A DNA stretch of 64,000 nucleotides from Streptomyces sp. ISL-43 (lineage in GTDB: Bacteria; Actinomycetota; Actinomycetes; Streptomycetales; Streptomycetaceae), in contig NZ_JAGGOT010000008.1 in the NCBI RefSeq assembly GCF_018614195.1, positions 62,001 through 126,000 of the forward strand. The letters run 5' to 3'. The translations under genes and the position numbers were made by a program. Positions 8,704-16,761 of this stretch are shown piece after piece (positions within the stretch are counted from its first letter, which is position 1; every line of letters begins with the position of its first letter). The notes under the pieces are model-generated. The model had not been told where the DNA came from. It did not search any database and saw nothing but the letters and a program-made list of their open reading frames with translations.

Positions 8704-9522
8704 CTACTGGACGGGCAGCGGGACCGGGACCGGGAGCGGGGGCAGGCCCGGGAGGCCGAGGCCGGTGAGCAGGGCGACCAGGGCCGCGACCAGGTCGGTC
8801 ACCACGTCGGTGGCCTTGGCCTTGGCGTCCGTGGAGCAGCCGCAGGGGCCGGCGGCCTTGGTGAGGCCGTCGACGGAGCCCTTGAGCTTGTCGATGGCAC
8901 CCGTGGCCAGGTCGAGCGGGCCGGCGGCGGCCTTGGCCTTGTGGGCGGAGACGGGGAGCGCCACGGGCAGCTTCGGGGCGTCCACGGGGAGCGCCGGCGC
9001 CTCCACCGGGAGCTTCGGGGCATCGACGGGCAGCTTCGGCGCCTCCACCGGCAGCGCCGGCGCCTCCACCGGCAGCTTCGGAGCGTCCACCGGCAGCTTC
9101 GGCGCCTCGACCGGCAGCTTCGGCGGGTCCACCGGGAGGTTCGGCGCGTCCACCGGCGGGACCGGTACCGGCACGGCCGGGGCGGCGGGCAGGCTCTTCT
9201 TCAGCTCTGCGATCGCGGCGTCGATCTTCTCCTTGAAGGCGGCCAGGTCCGCCTCCGGGATCTTGCCGTCGGGGGACTTCAGGACGGCGGCCAGCAGATC
9301 GGTGACGGGTTTGAGCAGCCCGCCGACCCCGCCCAGCGACTGCACCTGCGCGAGCAGGGCCTCGGTACCGGGGATGGCCTTCCCGGCCGGCGCGGCGGCC
9401 ACGAACGCGGCGGCCTGCGGCTTCGCGGACGACTCCGCGGCCGCCGACGCCAGACCGGGGGACGCGGTCAGGAGGCTCAGGCAGAGGGCGGCGGGGACGG
9501 TGTAGCGCGTGATGCGGTGCAA
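8704..9522 (-). CDS. Secreted protein with proline-rich heptapeptide repeats
   Basis: 272 aa from TTG 9520-9522, chosen because AGGAGA sits 7 bases upstream. A Sec signal peptide (YTVPAALCLSLLTASPGLASA) is followed by an Ala-rich helical region. Nine exact-length heptads of the form [D/E]AP[K/A/N]LPV fill the middle (8962-9150). A Lys/Ala-rich helix then carries GPCGCSTD, whose two cysteines could bond. The end is hydrophobic and Pro-rich. The heptad array suggests a stiff polyproline-like rod spanning the cell wall. No enzymatic domain is recognised. Confidence 0.85.
   Translation of the reverse strand: MHRITRYTVPAALCLSLLTASPGLASAAAESSAKPQAAAFVAAAPAGKAIPGTEALLAQVQSLGGVGGLLKPVTDLLAAVLKSPDGKIPEADLAAFKEKIDAAIAELKKSLPAAPAVPVPVPPVDAPNLPVDPPKLPVEAPKLPVDAPKLPVEAPALPVEAPKLPVDAPKLPVEAPALPVDAPKLPVALPVSAHKAKAAAGPLDLATGAIDKLKGSVDGLTKAAGPCGCSTDAKAKATDVVTDLVAALVALLTGLGLPGLPPLPVPVPLPVQ
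8962..9150 (-). repeat. 21-nt in-frame tandem repeat, 9 copies
   Basis: Nine consecutive 21-base units encode the heptads [D/E]AP[K/A/N]LPV of the surrounding secreted protein. Units differ by point changes only, with no indels, so the array is under coding constraint, but its copy number may vary between strains. Confidence 0.9.
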
Positions 9523-9552
9523 CGGATCTCTCCTGTCGAGGAGCCGCGGCAT

Positions 9553-9599
9553 GGGACGTGCCGGGGCGTGAGGTGACGTGGGACGTGACATGGGACGTG
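9553..9599. repeat. Three GGGACGTG direct repeats upstream of the secreted-protein gene
   Basis: GGGACGTG occurs at 9553-9560, 9580-9587 and 9592-9599, with related GTGACGTG between them, 30-80 bp upstream of the TTG start of the heptad-repeat protein. They could be operator half-sites or simple slippage products; there is no direct evidence for either. Confidence 0.5.
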
Positions 9600-9733
9600 T
9601 CCCAGCCCACTCACCGACACCCCGTCAGACCCCGCAACCCGAGCCCCCGCACCGCCGCCGCGGACACGCCGCGCAACCGGCCTACGTACGCCTTTGACCT
9701 GCGTGTACACCGTCACCCTCGAACGATGCCCCG

Positions 9734-10219
9734 TCAGGCGGGTCCCTCCCAGCGGATCTCGCCGTCCTGGACCCGGTCCGTGGCGGTGAGTCCGACCCGC
9801 GTGGCAACGGCGGCGGATGCGGTGTGGTCGGGGTGGACGTGCGCGATGACGGTGCGCACCCCGGCCTGCTTCCCGAGCCACTCGACCATCGCCCGGGTCG
9901 CCTCGACGGCGATGCCGCGGCGCTGCCAGGGCGTACCGACGACCCAGGCGATCTCGGCGGCCTCCCCGGACACGGTCGCCTGGACCGTCCCGGTCAGGCA
10001 GCCCTCGGCGTCGAGCCGGACCACCCAGTTGCACCAGGAGACGGCGGGGTCCGGCGAACCGGCGACCAGCCGCGCGTAGCGGGTGCGCAGCTCTGACACG
10101 GTGAGCGGAGCCCCGCCGATGAAGGCGTGCAGCTCCGGATCACCCAGCACCGTGGTCATCTCCTCGGCGTGCGCAGCCTCCAGCGGCAACAGGGTCAGCC
10201 GCCCGGTCCGGATGATCAC
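9734..10219 (-). CDS. GNAT family N-acetyltransferase (RimJ/RimL-like)
   Basis: 161 aa from GTG 10217-10219. The RimJ/L-type pattern is present: RTGRLTLLPLEAAHAEEM at the N-terminus, IAWVVGTPWQRRGIAVEA as the acetyl-CoA P-loop (Q/RxxGxG/A variant), and HPDHTASAAVATRVGL near the end. The GTG overlaps the TGA of the DUF397 gene (GTGA), so it is translated together with the WhiJ-like module upstream. The substrate is unknown. Confidence 0.88.
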   Translation of the reverse strand: MIIRTGRLTLLPLEAAHAEEMTTVLGDPELHAFIGGAPLTVSELRTRYARLVAGSPDPAVSWCNWVVRLDAEGCLTGTVQATVSGEAAEIAWVVGTPWQRRGIAVEATRAMVEWLGKQAGVRTVIAHVHPDHTASAAVATRVGLTATDRVQDGEIRWEGPA

Positions 10220-10395
10220 CCCGCCTGCGCCGCGAAGGCGGTCCACGCGGTGGCGGTGACCCGGATGACGGGCCCGTCGCTCCGCTTGCTGTCCCGAACG
10301 GCAACCGTGCCGGCGATGTTGGTGGCCACCTCCACGCACTCCGTGTTGGCTTGGTCGCTGCTGTAACTGGACTTCACGAACTCGTATTCGTTCAC
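10216..10395 (-). CDS. DUF397 small regulatory protein
   Basis: 59 aa from GTG 10393-10395, four bases after the stop of the HTH gene; an in-frame ATG at 10422 would overlap it. The DUF397 hallmarks are present: WxKSSYSS-like start (FVKSSYSS), a cysteine-valine segment (TECVEVA), VAVRDSK, and a hydrophobic Trp/Phe tail (ATAWTAFAAQ). Small DUF397 proteins act with WhiJ-type HTH proteins in Streptomyces development and their genes are usually neighbours, as here. Confidence 0.92.
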   Translation of the reverse strand: MNEYEFVKSSYSSDQANTECVEVATNIAGTVAVRDSKRSDGPVIRVTATAWTAFAAQAG

Positions 10396-10399
10396 GGGC

Positions 10400-11263
10400 T
10401 TACATACCTTTGCTGATGGCATCGATCAGGCTCACGGAGTCGTGCGGCGCAAGACTCAGCCGTGACACCCGGGCGAACGCCCGGCCGTACGCCTCGTTGG
10501 CCTCCGCCCCCTCTGCCCACAGGGTAGAGCCGATGGTCTCGGCGTAGCCGACGTCCAGCGCCCCGGGATCCGCGAACGAAACGATGTTGAAGGAACCGTC
10601 GACTCCATGGTGTCTCCCCGCCCGGAAGGGCAGCACCTGCACGTGGACATGCGGCAGCTTCGCCATCTGCACCAGATGGTCGAGCTGCGCGCGCATCACT
10701 TCGACAGTGCCGACTTGGTGGCGCAACGCGGCTTCCCACAGCACTGCGTGGAACTCCAGGGGCGCGTCACCCCGCAGCCGGGCCTGCCGCTTGATGCGTG
10801 AGGTCACCAACGCCTCGATCTCGTCGGGGTGCGACCAGTTGGACGTGACGCCCAACGCCCTCACGTATTCCGGGGTCTGGAGAAGTCCGGGGACCAAGGC
10901 AGGGTGCCACGTGCGGATACGTGTGGCGATCTCCTCCATCGCGATGTACTCACCCAGGCCGCCCACGATCGGCATGTGGTGCCACCAGCCCTTGGCCTTG
11001 CGACGCTCTCGGTCCAGCTTGGCGAGGGACAGCAGGCTGTGGACCACTGCCTCGTCCGTCACCCCGTAGAGCTTGCACAAGGCCACGATGTCCGGGTCGC
11101 GGAACGGAACCCAGCCGCGCTCCATCTTGGCGACCTTGGCCGCCGTCGCACTCAGTACCTGCGCCGCCTGTGGCTGGGTCAGCCCCGCCGCGTCACGCAA
11201 GCGCAGCAGCTCCCCGCCCAATCGGCGTGCCAGCACCGTCGATACCCGGTTGTCCGTGGCCAC
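10400..11263 (-). CDS. XRE-type HTH regulator with DUF5753 (WhiJ-like)
   Basis: 287 aa from GTG 11261-11263, with GGGAGG nine bases upstream. Residues ~12-70 form the HTH (LRLRDAAGLTQPQAAQVLSA then AKVAKMERG). The rest is DUF5753, with the landmarks IRTWHPALVPGLLQTPEYVRAL, VLPFRAGRHHGVDGSFNIVSF and a final SLAPHDSVSLI helix. It pairs with the DUF397 gene directly downstream and with a divergent HATPase gene, the standard WhiJ-like module. The 222-bp interval to the HATPase gene should hold both promoters. Confidence 0.94.
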   Translation of the reverse strand: MATDNRVSTVLARRLGGELLRLRDAAGLTQPQAAQVLSATAAKVAKMERGWVPFRDPDIVALCKLYGVTDEAVVHSLLSLAKLDRERRKAKGWWHHMPIVGGLGEYIAMEEIATRIRTWHPALVPGLLQTPEYVRALGVTSNWSHPDEIEALVTSRIKRQARLRGDAPLEFHAVLWEAALRHQVGTVEVMRAQLDHLVQMAKLPHVHVQVLPFRAGRHHGVDGSFNIVSFADPGALDVGYAETIGSTLWAEGAEANEAYGRAFARVSRLSLAPHDSVSLIDAISKGM

Positions 11264-11485
11264 TTGGCCCACCTCCCTGTACCGAATGCAGTCAACCGTG
11301 CCCGGCCGGAACCGCACAACTACTCCTTGGGGATAGATATCTCCGGAAGAGGTTGCACCCACCCACGCGGTCACTCTACGGTCAGTGACGAACTACTCAC
11401 CGCACAGAGTCAGTTGGCGGAAGCGCACCGGGCTGTCCACGAGACGGCACCGGCATGCCACCGCCCGTACCGGAGGTGCACAGCA

Positions 11486-11902
11486 ATGGACGGACTCACA
11501 CGTCGCGACGTACGGAACTACCCGCCCCGCCAGGACTCCGTACCCACCGCCCGCCGGCACACCGCGTGGCTCGCCGTGGCGTGGGGGCGGCCCGAGCTCG
11601 CCGCGGACGCGGCGCTGCTGACCAGCGAGCTGACCACGAACGCGCTACTGCACGGCTCCGTGTGGGACCGGTACTTCCGGGTCGAGGTCCGGCTCACCGG
11701 AGCAGTGCTCCGCATCGAGGTCACCGATCCGAAAGGAGAGCGCCGCCCCGAACCGCGAGCAGCCGCCGACGACGACCAGTTCGGGCGGGGGCTGCACATC
11801 GTGAGCGCGCTCTCGGAGCGCTGGGGCGCGTCCGACCGGGTCGTCGGCAAGACCGTATGGGCAGAACTGGCGCGGACCGACCCCCGCCAGGACAACCGAT
11901 AG
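11486..11902 (+). CDS. ATP-binding protein, RsbW-like anti-sigma factor family
   Basis: 138 aa from ATG 11486, with CGGAGG at 11471-11476. It is a stand-alone GHKL ATPase: N-box TSELTTNALLHG, G1 box IEVTDPKGERRP and G2 box FGRGLHIVSALSERWG. Such single-domain HATPase proteins act as anti-sigma-factor-like kinases and are the third member of WhiJ-like modules. It is divergent from the HTH/DUF397 pair. Confidence 0.92.
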   Translation: MDGLTRRDVRNYPPRQDSVPTARRHTAWLAVAWGRPELAADAALLTSELTTNALLHGSVWDRYFRVEVRLTGAVLRIEVTDPKGERRPEPRAAADDDQFGRGLHIVSALSERWGASDRVVGKTVWAELARTDPRQDNR

Positions 11903-12024
11903 GCGGCCGCCGCGGGGCATTCGCGTCGGATCACCCTTCCGTGGAGGCGAGTTTGCCTCCCTTCCGATCAATGGCCCAAGATCGCTCGGGCCGCCCCCCT
12001 CCCTGTCGGCCGAGAGGAAACGCC

Positions 12025-12864
12025 GTGCAGATCGCGCCCACCCTTGTACGCGTGCTCGTGGCCGGCTTGGCCGCGGCACCGCTCATCCTCGCCCCCTCGG
12101 CCGCAGACGCGGCCGGGACTGCACCGCACGCATGGCGCGGTCCCGACCCCTCCACAGGTGACGGTCTGCGGAAATGCATGGAACAGGCAAAGGCGGAACG
12201 GCCGGCGGCTTGGACCTGCATCGGCGGCACCTTGACGGTCACCGAGGACAACCAGGGGCGGTCGACGGACCGCACCACCGTCGTCGCAGACGACTTCACG
12301 ATTACCCCGGCCCCGGCCCCGGCTTCCGCCCCCGCCTCCCGCGCCGCGGCGGACGACTACGACTCCTGGTGCGAGAACGGCAGCGTCTGCGGCCGGGAGA
12401 TCAGCCGCTACGCGGCCGAGGTCAAGGGAAACGGCGCATACGGGGACCGTAACGGATCCATCGGGTCCATCGACATCGTGTACCGACAGGAATTCAACGG
12501 CCCTTGGCCCCAGTGGCGCAGCCTGCTGATCCACGACTCCGGACCGCAGATCAACCCCGGCAACTGGACGAACGACTGCCGCATCAACATCAAGGACGGG
12601 CCCGATGCCTACTGCGGCAGGAACACCGTGAACTTCAACGACATCAACGCCTCCCAGCGTCGGGCATGGTGGCCGTCGCCGACGCGTCTGGCCTCCAACG
12701 AGTCCAAGGTGACCGACAGCCGCAACTACCACGACGACCACTCCGGGGAGTTCGTCGCCTGGGGGCACACCCAGATGTTCAAGGCAGGCGTGCTCCACAC
12801 CGGCCGCTGGAACAATTGTGACTCGGGCACCTGCAAGTACTACCAAGTCCCCTGGCGTCCCTGA
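12025..12864 (+). CDS. Secreted protein of unknown function
   Basis: 279 aa from GTG 12025, with GAGAGGAA 5-12 bases upstream. A Sec signal peptide (TLVRVLVAGLAAAPLILAPS) ends near ADA-AG. A Pro/Ala linker at residues ~93-108 separates a small N-terminal part with two cysteines from a C-terminal domain with six cysteines (WCENGSVCG, NDCRIN, AYCGRN, NNCDSGTC), probably disulfide-bonded. I recognise no catalytic motif. Confidence 0.85.
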   Translation: MQIAPTLVRVLVAGLAAAPLILAPSAADAAGTAPHAWRGPDPSTGDGLRKCMEQAKAERPAAWTCIGGTLTVTEDNQGRSTDRTTVVADDFTITPAPAPASAPASRAAADDYDSWCENGSVCGREISRYAAEVKGNGAYGDRNGSIGSIDIVYRQEFNGPWPQWRSLLIHDSGPQINPGNWTNDCRINIKDGPDAYCGRNTVNFNDINASQRRAWWPSPTRLASNESKVTDSRNYHDDHSGEFVAWGHTQMFKAGVLHTGRWNNCDSGTCKYYQVPWRP

Positions 12865-12901
12865 GAGCTGCCGATGGAGAAGGCAGCAGGCAGCCTGGGA
12901 A

Positions 12902-13420
12902 TCAATCCCGGGCCGGCCCTTGGGCGAGTGCGGCCAGTTCCTTCGCGCACAGTGCCACGAGTGAGCGGCTGAGCGACAGGTCCACACCTTCGCCATCGGC
13001 GCGGGCACAAAGGTGGTCGAGCAGCCCGGCCAGGTCTCCAAACGGCCCCACGGGGCGCAGGAGCCACAGCCGGCCTGCCGGCGGCGCCGGAACCCCGGCG
13101 TCGGCGAGCAGCGTGCCCTCGTCGGCCGTGATGACGCGCAGCTCCTCCTCGGTCATCGGCTCGCATCTCACGTCGGTGATCGCGAGCAGGGCGTCCATGC
13201 ATGTTTCGACCACCCACCGGGTCGACCGGTCCCGGATCCAGGTACGCGCCCCCTGGGGCCAGACGTACGGCAGAAACGCCCACGACGGGGCGTCCGGAGC
13301 CAGCTCCCAGCCGAGCTTCCTCAACTCACGTACCTCGGGAAGACGGTCCGGTTCCTGCTCGCTGCGCCCCGACCGACGCAATGAGAAGCCGTGCGGCTGT
13401 CCATCCTCGTCCCAAGACAT
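12902..13420 (-). CDS. Hypothetical protein
   Basis: 172 aa from ATG 13418-13420. It is a soluble, mixed alpha/beta protein with a Trp-rich segment (WELAPDAPSWAFLPYVWPQG) and a Leu-rich C-terminal helix pair, with no signal peptide. I do not recognise the family. Coding character is clear from third-position GC. It is convergent with the secreted protein at 12025-12864; the 37-bp gap carries a short CCTGGGA/TCCCGGG inverted repeat that could stop transcription from either side. Confidence 0.75.
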   Translation of the reverse strand: MSWDEDGQPHGFSLRRSGRSEQEPDRLPEVRELRKLGWELAPDAPSWAFLPYVWPQGARTWIRDRSTRWVVETCMDALLAITDVRCEPMTEEELRVITADEGTLLADAGVPAPPAGRLWLLRPVGPFGDLAGLLDHLCARADGEGVDLSLSRSLVALCAKELAALAQGPARD

Positions 13421-13555
13421 GACGGCAGAATACTCCCGGCGCTTCCGAATCCCCCGAAGGAGAAGTCCGGGCCGGGCGGACCTCCTTCCCGGACTCGACA
13501 GGCCCTCGGCAGGACCCCCGGCAGCGCCCCGGCTGGCCCCGTTAGGGTGATGCGC

Positions 13556-13915
13556 ATGGATGGGTGGACGGCGCCGATTTCCATCGAGCGCGAGCTGTAC
13601 GAGGCCAAGGCGCGCGGAGACCGGGCGGGGCACCTCGACGCCTCGCCCGCAGGGAGCAGTTCCTGCCGCAGTCCGCGCACACCGTGTACCTGCCCAGGTC
13701 CTGCGCGGCCTGCTCCCCGCCGGGATGGTCAGCCCCGTCCGGGAGTTCGCACTGCGCGTGCGACGCGTCCTCGCCTCCGACTTCGCCGGCCCGTCGACGA
13801 GGAGGAGTTCGGCGAGTGGTACGCGGGCTCCCAGGCCACCCACCTCACCCTGACCACCGACCCGGCGAGCCCCTGGCGCAACATCCCCTGGCGGGCGGCC
13901 GAAAGGACACCATGA
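13556..13915 (+). pseudogene. Frameshifted ~120-aa gene (three single-base losses) or base-calling errors
   Basis: The coding signal passes through three frames in order. It runs MDGWTAPISIERELYEAK from ATG 13556, then RREQFLPQSAHTVYLP (~13645-13690), then VLRGLLPAGMVSPVREFALR (~13695-13795), then VDEEEFGEWYAGSQ to TGA 13913-13915. Each switch is explained by one missing C in a C-run (near 13646, 13691 and 13796). After three losses the frame returns to the original one, and its TGA overlaps the next gene's ATG (ATGA). The restored product of ~120 aa is not recognised. It may be intact in the real genome. Confidence 0.7.
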
Positions 13916-14472
13916 CGCAGCAAGAGACCACCGAGACAGCGCGCATGGACGGCTCGGCCGCGCTGCGGGCCGCGGACGCGTTCGAGCTGATCTACGCCGA
14001 AGCGTTCGCGGAGCCTCCGTACAACGAGACCGCGGACGACGTCGCCGCCGCCTTCCACCGCTTCCCGGTCCAGACGCGCAAGCCCGCCTTCCGCGCGGCC
14101 TTGGCCCGTACCCCGGAGGGCGAGCCGGTCGGCATGGCGTACGGCTGGTCGCTCCCGCCCGACACGGTGTGGTGGGACGAGTTCACCGAGCCCGTGCCCG
14201 CCGCCATGCGGCGCGAGGACGGGCACCGGACCTTCGGGCTCATCGAACTCGCCGTGCGCGGACCGTGGCGCGGACAGGGTGTCGCGCGACGGCTGCACAC
14301 GACGCTGCTCGACGGCGTCGCGGCCGAGCGGGTGCTGTTGAACGTCCACCCGGGGAGCGAAGCGGCATCGGCCGCCTACCGGGCGTGGGGATACCGAAAG
14401 ATCGGCGAGGCGCGGCCCGGGGGCGAGGGCACGGACCTCCGTGACGCGATGCTGCTCGATCTGCGGCGCTGA
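13912..14472 (+). CDS. GNAT family N-acetyltransferase
   Basis: 186 aa from ATG 13912, overlapping the stop of the frameshifted gene. The GNAT core is clear: a central strand FGLIELAVR followed by the acetyl-CoA loop GPWRGQGVARRLH (consensus Q/RxxGxG/A), then VLLNVHPGSEAASAAYRAWG and YRKIG. The N-terminal YAEAFAEPPYNE segment is common in actinobacterial GNATs. The substrate is unknown; it is probably coupled to the upstream gene. Confidence 0.9.
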   Translation: MTQQETTETARMDGSAALRAADAFELIYAEAFAEPPYNETADDVAAAFHRFPVQTRKPAFRAALARTPEGEPVGMAYGWSLPPDTVWWDEFTEPVPAAMRREDGHRTFGLIELAVRGPWRGQGVARRLHTTLLDGVAAERVLLNVHPGSEAASAAYRAWGYRKIGEARPGGEGTDLRDAMLLDLRR

Positions 14473-14490
14473 AGGCGACAGCGCTCACGG

Positions 14491-14874
14491 TCAGGGTTCC
14501 ATGGCGGCCTTGTCGGACTCGCTGCGCAGGACGCAGAACTCGTTGCCTTCGGGATCGGCCAGGACGGCCCAGCCCGAGCCGTCGGGATTGCGGCGATCGG
14601 CGACCAGCACGGCGCCGAGGCCCAGGAGCCGGTCCACCTCCTGCTCGCGCGAGGTCTCGGGGCGCAGACACAGGTGGATCCGGTTCTTGACCGTCTTGGC
14701 CTCGGGCACCTGGTTGAAGTACAGCACCGGGCCCTCTGCCAGCAGTACCTGTGTATCCAGGTCACCCGGTCTGGCGGCCGGATTCACCGGGCGGCCCGTC
14801 ACGCCGCTCCAGAAGCGGGCCAGCCCATAGGCATCCGCACAATCGATCGCTACGTTCTGCACTACCGAAACCAT
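14491..14874 (-). CDS. VOC (glyoxalase/bleomycin-resistance) family protein
   Basis: 127 aa. It shows the two beta-alpha-beta-beta-beta modules of the VOC fold: VQNVAIDCADAYGLARFWSG at the start, and ending with AVLADPEGNEFCVLRSE, the usual DPxGNxFcL motif. The family covers metal-dependent lyases and dioxygenases and also drug-binding proteins; the C-terminal Glu metal ligand is replaced in context by Cys (NEFCVL), common in actinobacterial homologues. Function unknown. Convergent with the GNAT gene. Confidence 0.88.
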   Translation of the reverse strand: MVSVVQNVAIDCADAYGLARFWSGVTGRPVNPAARPGDLDTQVLLAEGPVLYFNQVPEAKTVKNRIHLCLRPETSREQEVDRLLGLGAVLVADRRNPDGSGWAVLADPEGNEFCVLRSESDKAAMEP

Positions 14875-14899
14875 GCGTCCCAGCCTTCCCGATCACGGC

Positions 14900-16126
14900 T
14901 CAGGACGCGACCGCGGTGCGGCGCTCGTCACGGCTCCGCGGGAGGCGGGCGAGGGTGACCGCGCGCAGCAGCCATTCCACCGGGCCGTACCGGTACCTGG
15001 CCATCAGGTGCTTGCTGAGGGCGAGTTGGGCCCCGTACAGGACGAGCGCGCCGAGTACGACGACGGCCGCGCCGAGGCGGTCGTACAGGGCGAGGCCGTA
15101 GGCGGTGAAGACGAGGGCCATGACGAGGGACTGGCTCAGGTAGTTCGTCAGGGCCATCCGGCCGGCGGGGGCGAGGAGTACTGCCGTGCGCTCGCCCCGG
15201 GCCGTCTTCATGAAGAGGAGCATCCCGCAGACGTACGCGGCGGTGAGCGCGGGGGCCGTGACCGTGCCCACGACCGAACCGAGGAGGCTCCACCGGGGAC
15301 CGAGCGCGCCGCCGGCGGCGAGAGCCATGAAGAGGCTGCCGGGCAGGCCCAGGGCGACGCCGAGCACGCAGATGCGGCGCATCCGGGCCGCGTACTGCCC
15401 CGTGTCGGCGAGGAGCCGCCGCTTGCCGCAGTACAGGCCGGTCAGGAAGGCGGCCAGGACGAAGCCGCCCATCAGCAGCACCGCGGGGAGCGTGTCGGGC
15501 AGCTGGCCGAGGTTGGCCCGCACGACGGACGCCGGGTCGCCGCGGTAGTCGGCGACCAGTGCGGCGGCTTCCGCGGAGAGTTCGTTCAGTTCGGCCGCCT
15601 CCGCGTCCGACATGAACAGGGAGCCCAGACCCAGGAGGAGCAGGAAGGCGCTCGCGCATCCGTACACGATCCGGGCCGCGCGCAGGGCTGCCCCGGGCGA
15701 GCAGTTCCGTGCGGCGATCAGGACCAGGCCGAGCAGCGCGTAGGTCATGAGGATGTCGCCGGTGTACAGCAGTACGGCGTGCAGGAAGCCCAGGACGAGC
15801 AGGCCGAGCGAGCGGCGCAGCATCCGGGGAACGGCGCTCGCGCCGTCGCGTGCGGCGGAGTCCTGCTGGAGGGTGAAGCTGTAGCCGAAGAGGAACGAGA
15901 ACATCAGGTAGAACTTGCCGACCACCAGGGCCTGTACGACCCCCTCGACGGTCCGGTCGAGCGTGGTCGCGTCCGGGTCGACGGCGCCGCCGGGGCCGTA
16001 CGGGCCGGCCATCATCAGCGCGTTGACCAGCAGGATGCCCAGGAGCGCGAAACCGCGCAGGGCGTCGACCTCCGGTATGCGTGCGGACCGGTCTGTCCGT
16101 TCGTGCGCAGCAGCCGTTGCGGACAC
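14900..16126 (-). CDS. DUF418 multi-pass membrane protein
   Basis: 408 aa from GTG 16124-16126. It begins with the DUF418 landmark RIPEVDALRGFALLGILLVN, continues with about ten transmembrane helices, includes KFYLMFSFLFGYSF, and ends with the family motif GPVEWLLRAVT. The family is related to acyltransferase-3-like membrane proteins; the role is unknown. Two acidic stretches lie outside the membrane between helices. The gene is alone, divergent from the F420-type gene. Confidence 0.92.
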   Translation of the reverse strand: MSATAAAHERTDRSARIPEVDALRGFALLGILLVNALMMAGPYGPGGAVDPDATTLDRTVEGVVQALVVGKFYLMFSFLFGYSFTLQQDSAARDGASAVPRMLRRSLGLLVLGFLHAVLLYTGDILMTYALLGLVLIAARNCSPGAALRAARIVYGCASAFLLLLGLGSLFMSDAEAAELNELSAEAAALVADYRGDPASVVRANLGQLPDTLPAVLLMGGFVLAAFLTGLYCGKRRLLADTGQYAARMRRICVLGVALGLPGSLFMALAAGGALGPRWSLLGSVVGTVTAPALTAAYVCGMLLFMKTARGERTAVLLAPAGRMALTNYLSQSLVMALVFTAYGLALYDRLGAAVVVLGALVLYGAQLALSKHLMARYRYGPVEWLLRAVTLARLPRSRDERRTAVAS

Positions 16127-16331
16127 GGCTTCCCCCCAGGTGGTCGTGGGCGCGTGGAGCGCCCTTCTCCTGGGGTGACGGTAGCCCGGCGGGCCGGGGC
16201 ACGCGTTCCTCGGGTCGATGCCACGCGTTCCTGCGGCTTGCCCTTCGACTCCGCGGCCGACCTGCCCCAGTCGTCCCGAGTCCGCGCCGAAGTCGCTTTG
16301 GGCGGGCGGGCGTCCCCATTACCGTGCCCAC

Positions 16332-16742
16332 ATGACTCTTGTGCTGAACGACACCGTACGAAAGCTCCTCGACGCCCCGCACCCCGCTGTGCTCGCCACC
16401 CTCAACCCGGACGGCAGCCCGCAGAGTTCGGTGGTGTGGGTGACCCGGGACGGGGACGAGATCCTGATCTCCACCGAACGCGGCCGCCGCAAGGAGCGCA
16501 ACATCGTGGGGGACCCCCGCATCGGCCTCACCGTCTTCGACCTGGCCAACTCCTCGCTCTACGCCGAGATCCGCGGCACCGCCACCGTCACCGAGGACAT
16601 CGGCCGGGCCGTCGCCGTCCGCGTCGCGGAGGAGTACGAGGGCCCGGGCGCGGGCGAGGAGTATGCGAACGCCCCGGCCGAGAACGTCCGGGTCGTCATA
16701 CGCCTCACCCCGGCCAAGGTGCTCGGCAGCGCGGCGCGCTGA
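16332..16742 (+). CDS. PPOX-class F420-dependent oxidoreductase
   Basis: 136 aa from ATG 16332. It is a split-barrel flavin/deazaflavin-binding protein with the motifs LATLNPDGSPQSSVVWVTRD and RGRRKERNIVGDPRIGLTVF, typical of the Rv1155-like F420-dependent group. It should reduce a small substrate with F420H2 in the cytosol. A weak, GC-rich site precedes the ATG. Confidence 0.92.
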   Translation: MTLVLNDTVRKLLDAPHPAVLATLNPDGSPQSSVVWVTRDGDEILISTERGRRKERNIVGDPRIGLTVFDLANSSLYAEIRGTATVTEDIGRAVAVRVAEEYEGPGAGEEYANAPAENVRVVIRLTPAKVLGSAAR

Positions 16743-16761
16743 AGCCCCCGCGGAAGGCCCC

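Noticed and set aside
8962..9150. Evenly spaced 21-nt repeats resembling a CRISPR array
   Set aside because: Units are contiguous without spacers and encode an in-frame heptapeptide array.
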